Shown here piece after piece: positions 16,191 to 25,113 of a DNA stretch of 64,000 nucleotides. The stretch's first letter is position 1, and every line of letters starts with the position of its first letter. Source of the DNA: Saliphagus infecundisoli (lineage in GTDB: Archaea; Halobacteriota; Halobacteria; Halobacteriales; Natrialbaceae); assembly GCF_020177375.1 (NCBI RefSeq), contig NZ_JAIWHV010000002.1, positions 124,001 to 188,000 on the forward strand, read 5' to 3'. A program made the position numbers and the translations under genes. Below the pieces are notes generated by a model. That model saw only the letters and a list, made by a program, of their open reading frames with translations, had not been told where the DNA came from and searched no databases.

Positions 16191-17363
16191 ATGACGCTCT
16201 CGCTTTCCGCCCGCGCGGACCACTGGGGCGACCGAACCGCCGTCGTCGACGTCTCGGCGGCCCGCCGGAGCTCCCCGGAGCGGTACTCCTACGCCGACCT
16301 CGCCTCCCTCGCCACGGGGTTCGAAACGACTCTCGCCGACCGCGGGGTCGGTCCCGGCGACGTGATGGCCGTCCTGAGCCGGAACCGCGTCCGGACGCTC
16401 GCTCTCCTCTTTGCCTGCCGGCGGCTGGGGGCGACGGTCGCACCGGTCTCTCACCGCCACACCCCCGCAACCGTGACGGGCCCGATCGATCGACTGGAGC
16501 CGACGCTCGTCGTCGCCGAGGAGGCACAGGGCGACCTCCTCGCGGCGCTCGAGGGGGAGTCCACCGCGACGTTCGACGACCTCGCCGACGACGCGGATGC
16601 CGATGGGTCCGGTCGCTCGCCCTCCGACGGTCGCCCGGAGCGGGGCGAGACGCCCCTCCTCGCGCTGCCCGTCGTCTCCGAGCCGAGCGAGGGGAGCGGG
16701 CTCGAGGCGGTCGTAAACTTCCCGGCCGACGCGGTCGAGGCGACCTGCCGCTCGGTGGCGACCACGTGGGGGATCGGCCGGGCCGACCGGCTCGCCCTGA
16801 CGCTCCCGCTGTCGGCGCCCGACGGGCTCCTCCGGGTCGCACTGCCCACGCTCTACTCCGGCGGAACCCTGTTGCTCGATCGGGCGTTCGATCCCGCTGA
16901 CCTCGTTGCGGTCGGAGGGGACGAGCCCGTCACCGTCCTCGCCGGCCGGACGGCCGGGCTTCGCGGCCTCCTCGACGAGGGGTTCCCGGACGCGGCGCCC
17001 GGTTGTGAGATCATCGCCGACGCGGGGGTTCCCGCGGCCCTGCGAGCGGAGTACCGCGAGCACGGACTCGCCGTCCGCCGGGCGTACGGAACTCCGGTCT
17101 GTCCCACGATCCTCTCGGGACCGGCGCCGGACCGCGGCGATGGCGACGACGAGGGCCTCCGCCCGCCGTTCGACTGCCGGGTTCGCCTCGTCGCGGAGGG
17201 AGGAGTCGTCGAGGGCGCTGGGGAGGGCACTCTCGAGCTCGCGGGGCCGATGGTCGGCGAGCGACGGGAGGCGGCCGACGCTGGCCGGACGGACGGTGAG
17301 GGGTGGCATCCGACGGGCGATCGGTTCCGGCGGGACGCCGGCGGTCGCTACCACCCCTGCTAG
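16191..17363 (+). CDS. degenerate AMP-binding (acyl-CoA synthetase-like) protein
   Basis: A 390-residue relative of ANL-superfamily adenylating enzymes. The N-terminal half is recognisable (YADLASLATGFETTLADRGVGPGDVMAVLSRN in pieces; LLFACRRLGATVAPVSHRHTP). Where the phosphate-binding STGTTGxPKG loop should be, it has AVVNFPADAVEATCRSVA, and the C-terminal small domain with the catalytic lysine is absent: the protein ends just after the GWHPTGDRFRRDAGGRY segment (the A7-like TGD). Normal enzymes have 500-550 residues. It may bind an acyl or aryl ligand without adenylation. ATG 16191. Confidence 0.75.
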   Translation: MTLSLSARADHWGDRTAVVDVSAARRSSPERYSYADLASLATGFETTLADRGVGPGDVMAVLSRNRVRTLALLFACRRLGATVAPVSHRHTPATVTGPIDRLEPTLVVAEEAQGDLLAALEGESTATFDDLADDADADGSGRSPSDGRPERGETPLLALPVVSEPSEGSGLEAVVNFPADAVEATCRSVATTWGIGRADRLALTLPLSAPDGLLRVALPTLYSGGTLLLDRAFDPADLVAVGGDEPVTVLAGRTAGLRGLLDEGFPDAAPGCEIIADAGVPAALRAEYREHGLAVRRAYGTPVCPTILSGPAPDRGDGDDEGLRPPFDCRVRLVAEGGVVEGAGEGTLELAGPMVGERREAADAGRTDGEGWHPTGDRFRRDAGGRYHPC

Positions 17364-17402
17364 GCCGCAAGGCCTATTCGGTCGGAGTCGCTTTCCCCGT
17401 CC

Positions 17403-18158
17403 ATGGACCCGCTTCGCATCGCCGTGCTCGACGCCTCACACGGGGACGCGAACACCCCGCGGAACTTCCGGCGGGAGTTAGAGGCCGACCTCGATCGGTT
17501 CGACGTCACCGCCGGCGAACTCCCCCCCGACTTCGCCTACGACGGCTTCCTCGTCACCGGCTCGCGGTCGTCGGTCTACTGGGACGAGGACTGGATCGCG
17601 GGCGTCGAGGAGTGGGCCGGCGAGGCGATCGAGCGGGGGCTGCCCGCGCTGGGCGTCTGCTGGGGCCACCAGCTACTGGCCTCGGTCCTCGGGGGCACCG
17701 TCGAGGACATGGGCGTCTACGAGGTCGGCTACAGCGAGATCGAGCAGACCGGCGACTCCCCGCTCTTTTCGGGGATCGGCGAGCACTTTACCGCCTTCAC
17801 CTCCCACTCGGACGCGGTGACCGAACTCCCGCCGGGTGCCCGTCCGCTGGCCGCAAACGAGTACTCGAACCACGGCTTTTCCTGCGGGGACGTCTTCGGG
17901 ATCCAGTTCCATCCCGAGTACGACCAAGAGACGGCCCGCCATCTCATACGCGAGAAGGAGCTGACCGACGACCGCCGGCGGTCGTTGCTCGCCTCCGTCA
18001 CCGACGAGAACCACGCGGCGACCCGCGAGGCCAAACGGGTGTTCGAGAACTTCCTCGCGTACGTCCGGGACGTTCGAACCGACGACACCCGCGACGCCTG
18101 CGACCCCCGCGACGACGAGGCCGCGTCCGCGGCCGACTCGACGCCGACCGCGGAGTAA
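17403..18158 (+). CDS. class I glutamine amidotransferase-like protein
   Basis: A 251-residue type 1 glutamine amidotransferase domain protein. Nucleophile Cys86 in LPALGVCWGHQLLA, and His170/Glu172 in GIQFHPEYD complete the triad. Standalone members hydrolyse glutamine for a synthase partner or act on gamma-glutamyl substrates (as in PuuD-like proteins or GMP-synthase relatives). The last ~30 residues are disordered and acidic. No synthase partner is adjacent, so its acceptor is unknown. It lies 39 bp after the degenerate AMP-binding gene. Confidence 0.88.
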   Translation: MDPLRIAVLDASHGDANTPRNFRRELEADLDRFDVTAGELPPDFAYDGFLVTGSRSSVYWDEDWIAGVEEWAGEAIERGLPALGVCWGHQLLASVLGGTVEDMGVYEVGYSEIEQTGDSPLFSGIGEHFTAFTSHSDAVTELPPGARPLAANEYSNHGFSCGDVFGIQFHPEYDQETARHLIREKELTDDRRRSLLASVTDENHAATREAKRVFENFLAYVRDVRTDDTRDACDPRDDEAASAADSTPTAE

Positions 18159-18220
18159 CCCGACCACGACCGGCTCCCGACCACGCGAGCGTTTTTCACC
18201 GCCGGCCGCGATGATCGATC

Positions 18221-19381
18221 ATGCTCGACTATCTCGACCTCGAGGCGGATCTGGACGAGAAGGAACGGCTGATCCGCGAGACCGCCCGGGAGTTCGTCGA
18301 CGACCGGGTTCGTCCGGAGATCGGCGAGCGCTTCGAGGACGGGAGCTTCCCCACCGATCTGATCGGCGAAATGGGCGAGTTGGGATTCTACGCGCCCAAT
18401 CTGGAGGGGTACGACTCGCCGAACGTCTCCGAGACGGCGTACGGGCTCCTGATGCAGGAGTTGGAGGCCGGCGATTCGGGGATCCGCTCGATGGCCTCCG
18501 TCCAGGGCGCGCTCGTGATGTACCCGATCCACGCCTACGGGAGCGACGAGCAAAGAGAAAACTGGCTCCCGAAACTGGGCGAGGGCGAGGCCGTCGGCTG
18601 TTTCGGGCTCACCGAACCCGAACACGGGTCGAACCCGTCGGCGATGGAAACGAGCGCCGACCGCGAGGGGGAGCGATACGTCCTCAACGGTACCAAGACC
18701 TGGATCACCAACGCGCCGATCGCCGACGTCGCCGTGGTCTGGGCCCGGGACCGTTCCGAAGGCGGTGACGTTCGGGGCTTTCTGGTCGAGACCGACCGCG
18801 AGGGCGTCTCGACCCCGAAGATAGAGGACAAGCTCTCGATGCGGGCCTCGAGCACGGGCTCGCTCGAGCTTCGGGACGTCGAGATCCCAGCGGAGAACCG
18901 CCTCCCCGACGTCTCGGGGATGAAGGGGCCCCTCTCCTGTCTAACCCAGGCCCGCTACGGCATAGCGTGGGGCGCCGTCGGCGCCGCACGGGACTGCTTC
19001 GAGGTCGCCAGGGAGTACGCCAGCGACCGCGAGCAGTTCGGCGGCCCGATCGCGCGGTTCCAGCTTCAACAACGGAAGATCGCGGAGATGGCGACTCAGA
19101 TCAGTCTGGGGCAGCTACTGGCCTACCGGCTCGCCGACCTCAAGGAGCGGGGCGACCTCCGGCCGGAGCAGGTCTCGATGGCCAAACGCAACAACGTCCG
19201 GATGGCCCGCGAGACGGCCCGCACCGCCCGCGAGATGCTCGGGGGCAACGGGATCACGACCGACTACTCGCCGATGCGCCACATGGCGAACATGGAGACG
19301 GTCTACACCTACGAGGGGACCCACGACATCCACACGCTGATCGTCGGCGAGGAGCTGACGGGAATCGCTGCCTTCGAGTAG
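18221..19381 (+). CDS. acyl-CoA dehydrogenase (glutaryl-CoA dehydrogenase-like)
   Basis: A 386-residue FAD enzyme that introduces a 2,3-double bond into an acyl-CoA. Motifs: CFGLTEPEHGSNPSAMET (FAD/substrate binding), TKTWITNAPIADVAVVWA, the arginine-containing RYGIAWGAVGAARDCFEVA, QLQQRKIAEMATQI, and the catalytic Glu365 in TYEGTHDIH near the C-terminus. The EGTHDIH context and RYGIAWG resemble glutaryl-CoA dehydrogenases, which also decarboxylate. Part of a plus-strand run but 62 bp from the previous gene. Confidence 0.92.
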   Translation: MLDYLDLEADLDEKERLIRETAREFVDDRVRPEIGERFEDGSFPTDLIGEMGELGFYAPNLEGYDSPNVSETAYGLLMQELEAGDSGIRSMASVQGALVMYPIHAYGSDEQRENWLPKLGEGEAVGCFGLTEPEHGSNPSAMETSADREGERYVLNGTKTWITNAPIADVAVVWARDRSEGGDVRGFLVETDREGVSTPKIEDKLSMRASSTGSLELRDVEIPAENRLPDVSGMKGPLSCLTQARYGIAWGAVGAARDCFEVAREYASDREQFGGPIARFQLQQRKIAEMATQISLGQLLAYRLADLKERGDLRPEQVSMAKRNNVRMARETARTAREMLGGNGITTDYSPMRHMANMETVYTYEGTHDIHTLIVGEELTGIAAFE

Positions 19382-19449
19382 CGGCGGGTGCCACGTGGAG
19401 GCATGAGTAGCGCAGCGCCGGCGGCCGACCGACGGACGACGGGGACATC

Positions 19450-20463
19450 GTGAGCCGCGAACCCAACGGCGGCGAGGCCCCGACCGCCCCCGAGAGCGCG
19501 CGCCAGGGCGCGCCGTCGGCCACCGCCGACTCGTTCCGTGGGTGGCTCGGGATCTACCTCACCGGCCTCTGTATGGGCGCGGCAGACATGGTCCCCGGCG
19601 TCTCCGGCGGGACAATCGCGCTCGTCACGGGGATCTACGAGCGCCTGGTGACGGCCATCGCGGCTCTCGATCCGCGCGTGATCGCCGAATTCCCCGCAGC
19701 CCGGACAGCTGCCGGCCGTCGCCGACTCCGGGAGACGTTCGTCGGGATGGACGTCCCCTTCCTGCTCGTGCTCGGCGCCGGCATCGGGACCGCCGTGCTG
19801 GTTCTCTCGCGGCTGCTCGAGGCCGCCTTCGAGGAGTACCTCGTCCTCCTGAGCGCCTTCTTCTTCGCGCTCATGGCCGCCTCGGCCGCCATCATCTACC
19901 GGGACGTCACCCTCGAGACGCCCGCCCAGTACGCGGCGGGCGCGGTCGGGATCGTCATCGCGTTCGCCCTCAGCGGCGCGGCCGAAAGCAGCGGCGGCGG
20001 GAGCCTCCCGTTCGTCGCCCTCTCGGGTATGATCGCGATCTCGGCGATGGTGCTGCCGGGGATTTCGGGTGCCGCCTTTCTCTACGTTCTCGGCCAGTAC
20101 GAGTACCTCGTCGGCTCGCTGAACGACTTCGTCGACGCCCTTGCCGGCCTCCTCGTCGGCGGCGACGTCGCGGCCGCGGTCGGCCCCGGAACCGTCGTCG
20201 TGGCGTTCATGGTGGGTGCGGTCGTCGGCCTCCTGACGATGGCTCGCGTGGTGAAGTGGGCGCTCTCGCGCTACCGGATCGCCACCCTCGCCTTTCTCGT
20301 CGGACTGATGGTCGGCGCGCTCCGACTCCCCGTCGAGGAGGCCGCCGCCGAGACCACGCGGGTGACTCCCGGCCTCGTCGCCGCGATCGTCGCCGCCGGG
20401 GCGATCGGCGCCGGTGCCATCGTCGCCCTCGATCGGTACACCGGCTCGCTCGACTACGCCTGA
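19450..20463 (+). CDS. DUF368 polytopic membrane protein (possible polyprenyl-phosphate translocase)
   Basis: A 337-residue protein starting at GTG 19450, with 8-9 membrane helices. The DUF368 signature MGAADMVPGVSGGTIALVTG (residues ~40-59) and a second related motif AISAMVLPGISGAAFLYVLG form the internal pseudo-repeat of the family. Bacterial DUF368 proteins have recently been linked to recycling of undecaprenyl phosphate across the membrane; by extension an archaeal member may return dolichyl phosphate released by N-glycosylation. The 3' end overlaps the convergent asparaginase gene by 10 bp. Function in archaea is inference. Confidence 0.85.
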   Translation: MSREPNGGEAPTAPESARQGAPSATADSFRGWLGIYLTGLCMGAADMVPGVSGGTIALVTGIYERLVTAIAALDPRVIAEFPAARTAAGRRRLRETFVGMDVPFLLVLGAGIGTAVLVLSRLLEAAFEEYLVLLSAFFFALMAASAAIIYRDVTLETPAQYAAGAVGIVIAFALSGAAESSGGGSLPFVALSGMIAISAMVLPGISGAAFLYVLGQYEYLVGSLNDFVDALAGLLVGGDVAAAVGPGTVVVAFMVGAVVGLLTMARVVKWALSRYRIATLAFLVGLMVGALRLPVEEAAAETTRVTPGLVAAIVAAGAIGAGAIVALDRYTGSLDYA

Positions 20464-21440
20464 CCGTCCGACTCGAGTCCTCCGAAACACTCCGCGACGT
20501 CCGCATCCGAGGAGAGCGCAATCGCCAGCCGCAGCCGGGCCTTCCAGGGCGGGAGGTCGCCCGCACCGACGGCGCCCGCCTCCCGAAGGGTGGCGCCGCC
20601 GCCGGGCCCGCCGTACAGCCCCGCCGTGGTTCCGTCGGGACAGCGAGAGGTGACGACGACGGGAATCCCGTCCGCCATCGCCCGTTCGAGGGCGGCTCCG
20701 AGGTCGGCGGTCGCGTTCCCCAGGCCCGTCCCCGCGAGGACGATGCCGTCGACGCCGGCCTCGCGGGCCCGATCGACCGCTCCGCCGTCGGCGCCGAGGG
20801 CGTTCGTGACGATCTCGACGCGAATCTCGGGGTCGAGTTCGGCGTCGGGGATCGGCGCGGATTCGGGTCCAGGGTCGCGGAGCAGGCGCAGACCGTCGGG
20901 CGTGAACTCCCCGACTGGACCCGTACTGGGGGATTCGAACGTTCCCAGTGCCGTGGTGTGGCCCTTCCGGACCCGGCGGGCGGCGTGGACCTCGTCGTCG
21001 AACGCGAGGTACGTCCCGCCGGCCGCACGGAATCGCGGGTCGGCAGCGGTACGGATCGCGTCTCGAAGGTTCGTCGGGCCGTCGGTTCCCGGCTCGTCGG
21101 CCGGGCGCTGGGCACCCGTGAAGACGACCGGTCGGTCGGGATCGGCGAGCAGTTTGATCGCGTAGGCGGACTCGGCCATCGTGTCGGTGCCGTGGGTGAC
21201 GACGATGCCCTCTACCCCGTCGGCGAGCGCCCCGACGACCGTCTCCCGGAGGGCCTCTAGCCGGTCGAAATCCATCTGGAACCCCGAGGCCTGGGCGACC
21301 TCGGCGACCTCGAGGTCGACCTCCTCGACTCCCGGAACGGCGCCGAGGAGCGTCGGCGCCGACTCGGTCGGCGTCTTCGCGTCGGCGCCGGTGCTCGCGA
21401 TCGTTCCGCCGGTGCTCGCGACCAGCACGCGTGGCTGCAT
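20454..21440 (-). CDS. L-asparaginase
   Basis: A 328-residue bacterial-type asparaginase. First catalytic Thr in VASTGGTIAST (Thr13) and the second triad in GIVVTHGTDTMAESAYAIK (Thr85-Asp86, then Lys). Hydrolyses asparagine to aspartate and ammonia. No N-terminal extension typical of GatD, so a free amidase is more likely than the Glu-tRNA amidotransferase subunit. Start ATG 21440. Confidence 0.92.
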   Translation of the reverse strand: MQPRVLVASTGGTIASTGADAKTPTESAPTLLGAVPGVEEVDLEVAEVAQASGFQMDFDRLEALRETVVGALADGVEGIVVTHGTDTMAESAYAIKLLADPDRPVVFTGAQRPADEPGTDGPTNLRDAIRTAADPRFRAAGGTYLAFDDEVHAARRVRKGHTTALGTFESPSTGPVGEFTPDGLRLLRDPGPESAPIPDAELDPEIRVEIVTNALGADGGAVDRAREAGVDGIVLAGTGLGNATADLGAALERAMADGIPVVVTSRCPDGTTAGLYGGPGGGATLREAGAVGAGDLPPWKARLRLAIALSSDADVAECFGGLESDGQA

Positions 21441-21476
21441 ACCCCTCCCTCGTCGCGGCGAGTGAAGTGTCTCCCG

Positions 21477-21863
21477 CTACTCCCTTCCCCGTGCCGGCGG
21501 CGTACAGCTCACGACCCGGCCGAACAGGCCACGGCGGTCCGCGACCGCCCGGTAGCCCTGCTCGCGGACGCGCTCTCGGCTCCCCGCCGGAAGGTGTTTG
21601 AACGCGAGCGCGAGGTATCGTGCGGGGGTGTCGAAGCGGGCGATCGCTTCCTCCAACCCCTCTCCACAGGAGTAGACGGCGTCGTCGGTCAGTAGGTGCG
21701 AGCAGTCCTCGTACTCGTCGGGGAGCCGGGCGCGCTGGTCGGGGGTGAGTTCGGAGAAGCCGACGACCTCGAACTCCCCGCGCTTCGCGGCCTGTCGGAC
21801 ACACCACGTACAGAACCCACAGTCGTCGTCGTACACCAGCCGCGGCGGGTGTTCGGCGTCCAT
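21477..21863 (-). CDS. DCC-family thiol-disulfide oxidoreductase-like protein (DUF393)
   Basis: A 128-residue protein beginning RLVYDDDCGFCTWCVRQAAKRG, with the DCxxC motif that names the family, then FEVVGFSELTPDQRARLP, and a later SCGEGLEEAIARF. The fold is thioredoxin-like. Typically acts as a small disulfide-handling protein; physiological partner unknown. Lies 36 bp upstream of the asparaginase start on the same strand. Confidence 0.85.
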   Translation of the reverse strand: MDAEHPPRLVYDDDCGFCTWCVRQAAKRGEFEVVGFSELTPDQRARLPDEYEDCSHLLTDDAVYSCGEGLEEAIARFDTPARYLALAFKHLPAGSRERVREQGYRAVADRRGLFGRVVSCTPPARGRE

Positions 21864-21874
21864 ACGACCCGTAG

Positions 21875-22324
<450 letters not shown>

Positions 22325-22361
22325 GACGGATCGCTGTATCGACCGAGAGGAGTCCGTCCGG

Positions 22362-22526
22362 CTACTCGGCGCGGTCGACATCGACCCGTTCTTTCAGCGC
22401 CTCCAAGCCCTCGTCATCGGCGAGTTCCTGCAACCGTTCCCGGAAATGAGTTTCGCAGAGACCGACGTTGACGCCGCCGGATTCGGCGGCGAAAGCGGCG
22501 TCGCGATCGCAGTAGTGACACTGCAT
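22362..22526 (-). CDS. small haloarchaeal zinc protein (DUF6757-like)
   Basis: A 54-residue protein, MQCHYCDRDAAFAAESGG at the N-terminus, with C-x2-C, then GLCETHFRERLQEL supplying Cys and His, completing a likely zinc site, and an acidic helical C-terminus. Conserved proteins of this exact size and pattern are widespread in haloarchaea. Convergent with the ferredoxin gene. Function unknown. Confidence 0.75.
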   Translation of the reverse strand: MQCHYCDRDAAFAAESGGVNVGLCETHFRERLQELADDEGLEALKERVDVDRAE

Positions 22527-22584
22527 ACCAACGGGTTGGGACGGAGTGCATTGAACCCTCCGTTCCCGTCCGGGATCGCCGCGA

Positions 22585-23358
22585 TCACGCGAGCCCGAGC
22601 GCCCGGAACTCGTCCTCGTCGAGCCCCGCCCGCCCGAGGCGGTCGTCGTGGGCGTCGCTGCCGCCCGTGACGAGCAGGTCGTGGCGCTCGATCGCCCGCT
22701 CGACGGGCGCGGGATCGATCTCGCGGCCGTAGGGGTACTCGTACTCGACGGCGTCGAGATCGGCGGTCAGCTCGAGGGCGGCCTCGGGATCGCCGTACCG
22801 AAGCGGGTGGGCAAGCGAGACGATCTCGCAGGCCGCCGCGAGCAGTCTCCGGCCCGTCTCGAACGAGGGGACCGACCGGCCGACGAAACAGGGGCCGTCG
22901 TCGCCGATGAGATCGTCGAACGCCCCTTCGTAGTCGTAGCCCGACTCGGGATGGTCGTCGATCGCGCGGGCGACGTGGGGGCGGCCGATCCCCTCCTCGA
23001 TCCCGATATCGAGGTCGATCCCCAGCCGATCCTCGACCCGTTCGACGATCCGCCGGCCCCGTTCGCGCCGATCCCGCTGGATCCGTTCGCACTCGGCCTC
23101 GAGATCCGGGGTCGGTTCGACGCCGTAGCCGAGCAGGTCCACTCGCTCGCCCGCGGCGGGTTCGACGCGGAGTTCGATCCCGTGGACGATCGGGAGCCCG
23201 TCGCGTTCGACGATCGGGCGGGAGAACGGCTGGAGGCGGTCGTGGTCGGTGACGGCGACGACGCTCACGCTGGCGGCACGGGCGGCCTCCGGGACGTCGC
23301 CGAGTTCGAGGCTGCCGTCGGATCGGGTGGTATGGACGTGGAGGTCGGCGTAGGGCAC
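22585..23358 (-). CDS. PHP-domain phosphoesterase
   Basis: A 257-residue PHP domain protein. Metal ligands are visible in order: DLHVHTTRSDGSL (HxH and Asp, residues 5-17), VTDHDRLQP (Asp-His), GIELRV (Glu), GRPHVARAI, SLAHPLRYGD (His) and GGSDAHDD (Asp/His). Related proteins hydrolyse nucleoside 3',5'-bisphosphates or act as 5'-3' nucleases (YciV/RnaAm). Start ATG 23358. Likely cytosolic; substrate not assignable. Confidence 0.88.
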   Translation of the reverse strand: MPYADLHVHTTRSDGSLELGDVPEAARAASVSVVAVTDHDRLQPFSRPIVERDGLPIVHGIELRVEPAAGERVDLLGYGVEPTPDLEAECERIQRDRRERGRRIVERVEDRLGIDLDIGIEEGIGRPHVARAIDDHPESGYDYEGAFDDLIGDDGPCFVGRSVPSFETGRRLLAAACEIVSLAHPLRYGDPEAALELTADLDAVEYEYPYGREIDPAPVERAIERHDLLVTGGSDAHDDRLGRAGLDEDEFRALGLA

Positions 23359-23501
23359 ACCTCGTAGCTCGGGCCGGGGGGTTCTAAAACCGCTCTCCTT
23401 CGGAACCTCTTATCGTCCTTAATCAGGACAAGGTTTGGGGTGAGCCTAGAGAACATACATGGACAATAGTTATATTACTCCCCGGGCCAGGGACGGGTGC
23501 A

Positions 23502-23789
23502 ATGTTACACGAACGCATCGGCGAACTCGTCGCGGACCAGGAGTACCCCGCGACCACCGGGGACCTCATCGACGCCCACGGCGACCGCTCACTCGAGCTC
23601 CAGAACGGCTCGGAGACGGTCGGCGAGGCGCTCGCACACCTCCCCGAGGAACGGTTCGACTCGCCCGAGGAGGCCCGCGACACGCTCTACGCGGCTGTCA
23701 GCGGGAAGGCGATCGGACGTCCGGGCTACAGCGACCGCGACCCGACGCCGCCCGGGAGTCGCGAAGGGCCTGAGCCGGTCTCGTTCTGA
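23502..23789 (+). CDS. haloarchaeal DUF5789-like protein
   Basis: A 95-residue acidic protein: LHERIGELVADQEYPATTGDL, then LELQNGSETVGEALAHLPEERFDSPEEARDTLYAAVSG (given in parts) and KAIGRPGYSDRDPTPPGSRE. The pattern of a small DUF2795/DUF5789 fold is similar to the protein at 4310-4636. An A/T-rich TATA-like segment lies at about 23463-23476 (AATAGTTATATTAC), a strong promoter candidate. Function unknown. Confidence 0.7.
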   Translation: MLHERIGELVADQEYPATTGDLIDAHGDRSLELQNGSETVGEALAHLPEERFDSPEEARDTLYAAVSGKAIGRPGYSDRDPTPPGSREGPEPVSF

Positions 23790-23839
23790 CCGGCGGCTCC
23801 GGCCCGACCGAGTTGTCGGCCTCGTCGTTTCCGGCCGTA

Positions 23840-24874
23840 TCAGCCGTCGAGATCGATCGCGTCATCCAGATCGAGGGGGACCGACCCCTTGGTGTAGCCC
23901 TCGGCGCTCCCGTCGGGGCGAACCCGGTAGACGACGGCGGGGCGGTGGCGGACGTCGGGTCGTTCGCCGTAGACGGGCGCCCACTGGTCGTCGCGGAACG
24001 ACGAACAGTCCATGAAGAGGACGGCGCCGCCGCCGTGGGACTCGAGCTGGCCGCTGGTCTTGGTTTCGGCGGTGTCCCTGACCGCGGCGATCGGGCCCGA
24101 CGCCGCGCGGGTGTTCGGCGGCTGGGGCCTGGTTACTTCGACCAAGACGTTCGTCTCCCCGTTCGTCGCTCGATAGTCGAGCGAGTGGCCGGTCGTGACC
24201 TCGATCTCGGGGACGACGTCGTAGCCCGCGTCGGTCAGGAGTTTCGCGGCGACGAACTCGCCGATGGCGGCGCTCATCCGGACGCGGTCGACGTGGTCGC
24301 TCGTGCCCAGTTTGCCGGACATCACCCCACGGTACTCGTCCAGCGGGGCGGTTTTCAGGACCGACTCGACGTACCGGGTCGCCTCGCGGCGGCCGGCGTC
24401 GGGAAAGCCGGCGGCGTGGGAGCGAAAGAACTCCCGGGTGGACTCCCGGCCGTCCTTGGACATGAACACGGGAAGAAAGTACCAGGAGAGGTAGGGGTAG
24501 TCGGCGAGCCAGGGATCGTCCTCGTAAAGGGCGGCGAGCAGTTCGCGCTGGGCCCACCGCGAGACCTGGTGGGGCACCTCCTGCCAGCCGAACTTGTCGG
24601 TCTTCCAGAGCGCCTGGGGGGTCTCGGTGTTGCCCATCCAGTAGGCTTCGGCGTCCCGGCGGGCGAACAGCGCGACGTCGTCGTTCGACATCTCGAAGCG
24701 GTGGGTCTCCCAGCCGCCGGTCACCCCGTACTCGGGGGAGACGGCGCGGGCGCCGATGTTGGATCGAAGGGGGCCGAGAAGCTGGGAGCGAACCCGCTGT
24801 TCGCTCCAGGACTCGGGCGAGTATCGGAATCGAAGCGGCCGTGCCACGGCCGTCGGTAGGGGACCGGCGGCCAT
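23840..24874 (-). CDS. DUF5784-like protein with nuclease-fold-like C-terminal region
   Basis: A 344-residue haloarchaeal protein, start ATG 24874 (MAAGPLPTAVARPLRFRYSP). The N-terminal half is aromatic-rich (YWMGNTETPQALWKTDKFGWQ, YLSWYFLPVFMSKDGRES in pieces). The C-terminal half has EFVAAKLLTDAGYDVVPEIE, GHSLDYRATNGETNVLVEVTRPQ: helix, strand, D, then strand-ExT, which is the arrangement of PD-(D/E)xK nuclease-like folds. That inference is from pattern only. Lone gene, no phage or restriction context. Confidence 0.65.
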   Translation of the reverse strand: MAAGPLPTAVARPLRFRYSPESWSEQRVRSQLLGPLRSNIGARAVSPEYGVTGGWETHRFEMSNDDVALFARRDAEAYWMGNTETPQALWKTDKFGWQEVPHQVSRWAQRELLAALYEDDPWLADYPYLSWYFLPVFMSKDGRESTREFFRSHAAGFPDAGRREATRYVESVLKTAPLDEYRGVMSGKLGTSDHVDRVRMSAAIGEFVAAKLLTDAGYDVVPEIEVTTGHSLDYRATNGETNVLVEVTRPQPPNTRAASGPIAAVRDTAETKTSGQLESHGGGAVLFMDCSSFRDDQWAPVYGERPDVRHRPAVVYRVRPDGSAEGYTKGSVPLDLDDAIDLDG

Positions 24875-24939
24875 ACCTCTTGCCCTCGCCGGCCGGTACA
24901 TTGATAAGCGCGAGCGACCAAGATACGTTCATACGTACC

Positions 24940-25113
24940 ATGTCAATGGGTGCCTATGACGAAGACGAACACGAGCGTCGCGAGAAGCAGGCCGCTGCCG
25001 TCGATACCGACTTCGACGACGAACGAACGATCTACCACGGCTCGGTCGAATACGATTCCGGCGAATCGACGGAGGCGCTTCTGGACCAGTTCGAGGAGAT
25101 GAAATCCGGCTAA
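24940..25113 (+). CDS. small acidic haloarchaeal protein (DUF5786-like)
   Basis: A 57-residue very acidic protein: MSMGAYDEDEHERREKQAAA, then DFDDERTIYHGSVEYDSGES and a C-terminal helix ALLDQFEEMKSG. Small proteins of this exact type are widespread in haloarchaea. Its 3' end overlaps the convergent membrane protein gene by 4 bp. Possibly induced; TATA-like TTGATAAGCG lies 40 bp upstream. Function unknown. Confidence 0.75.
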   Translation: MSMGAYDEDEHERREKQAAAVDTDFDDERTIYHGSVEYDSGESTEALLDQFEEMKSG

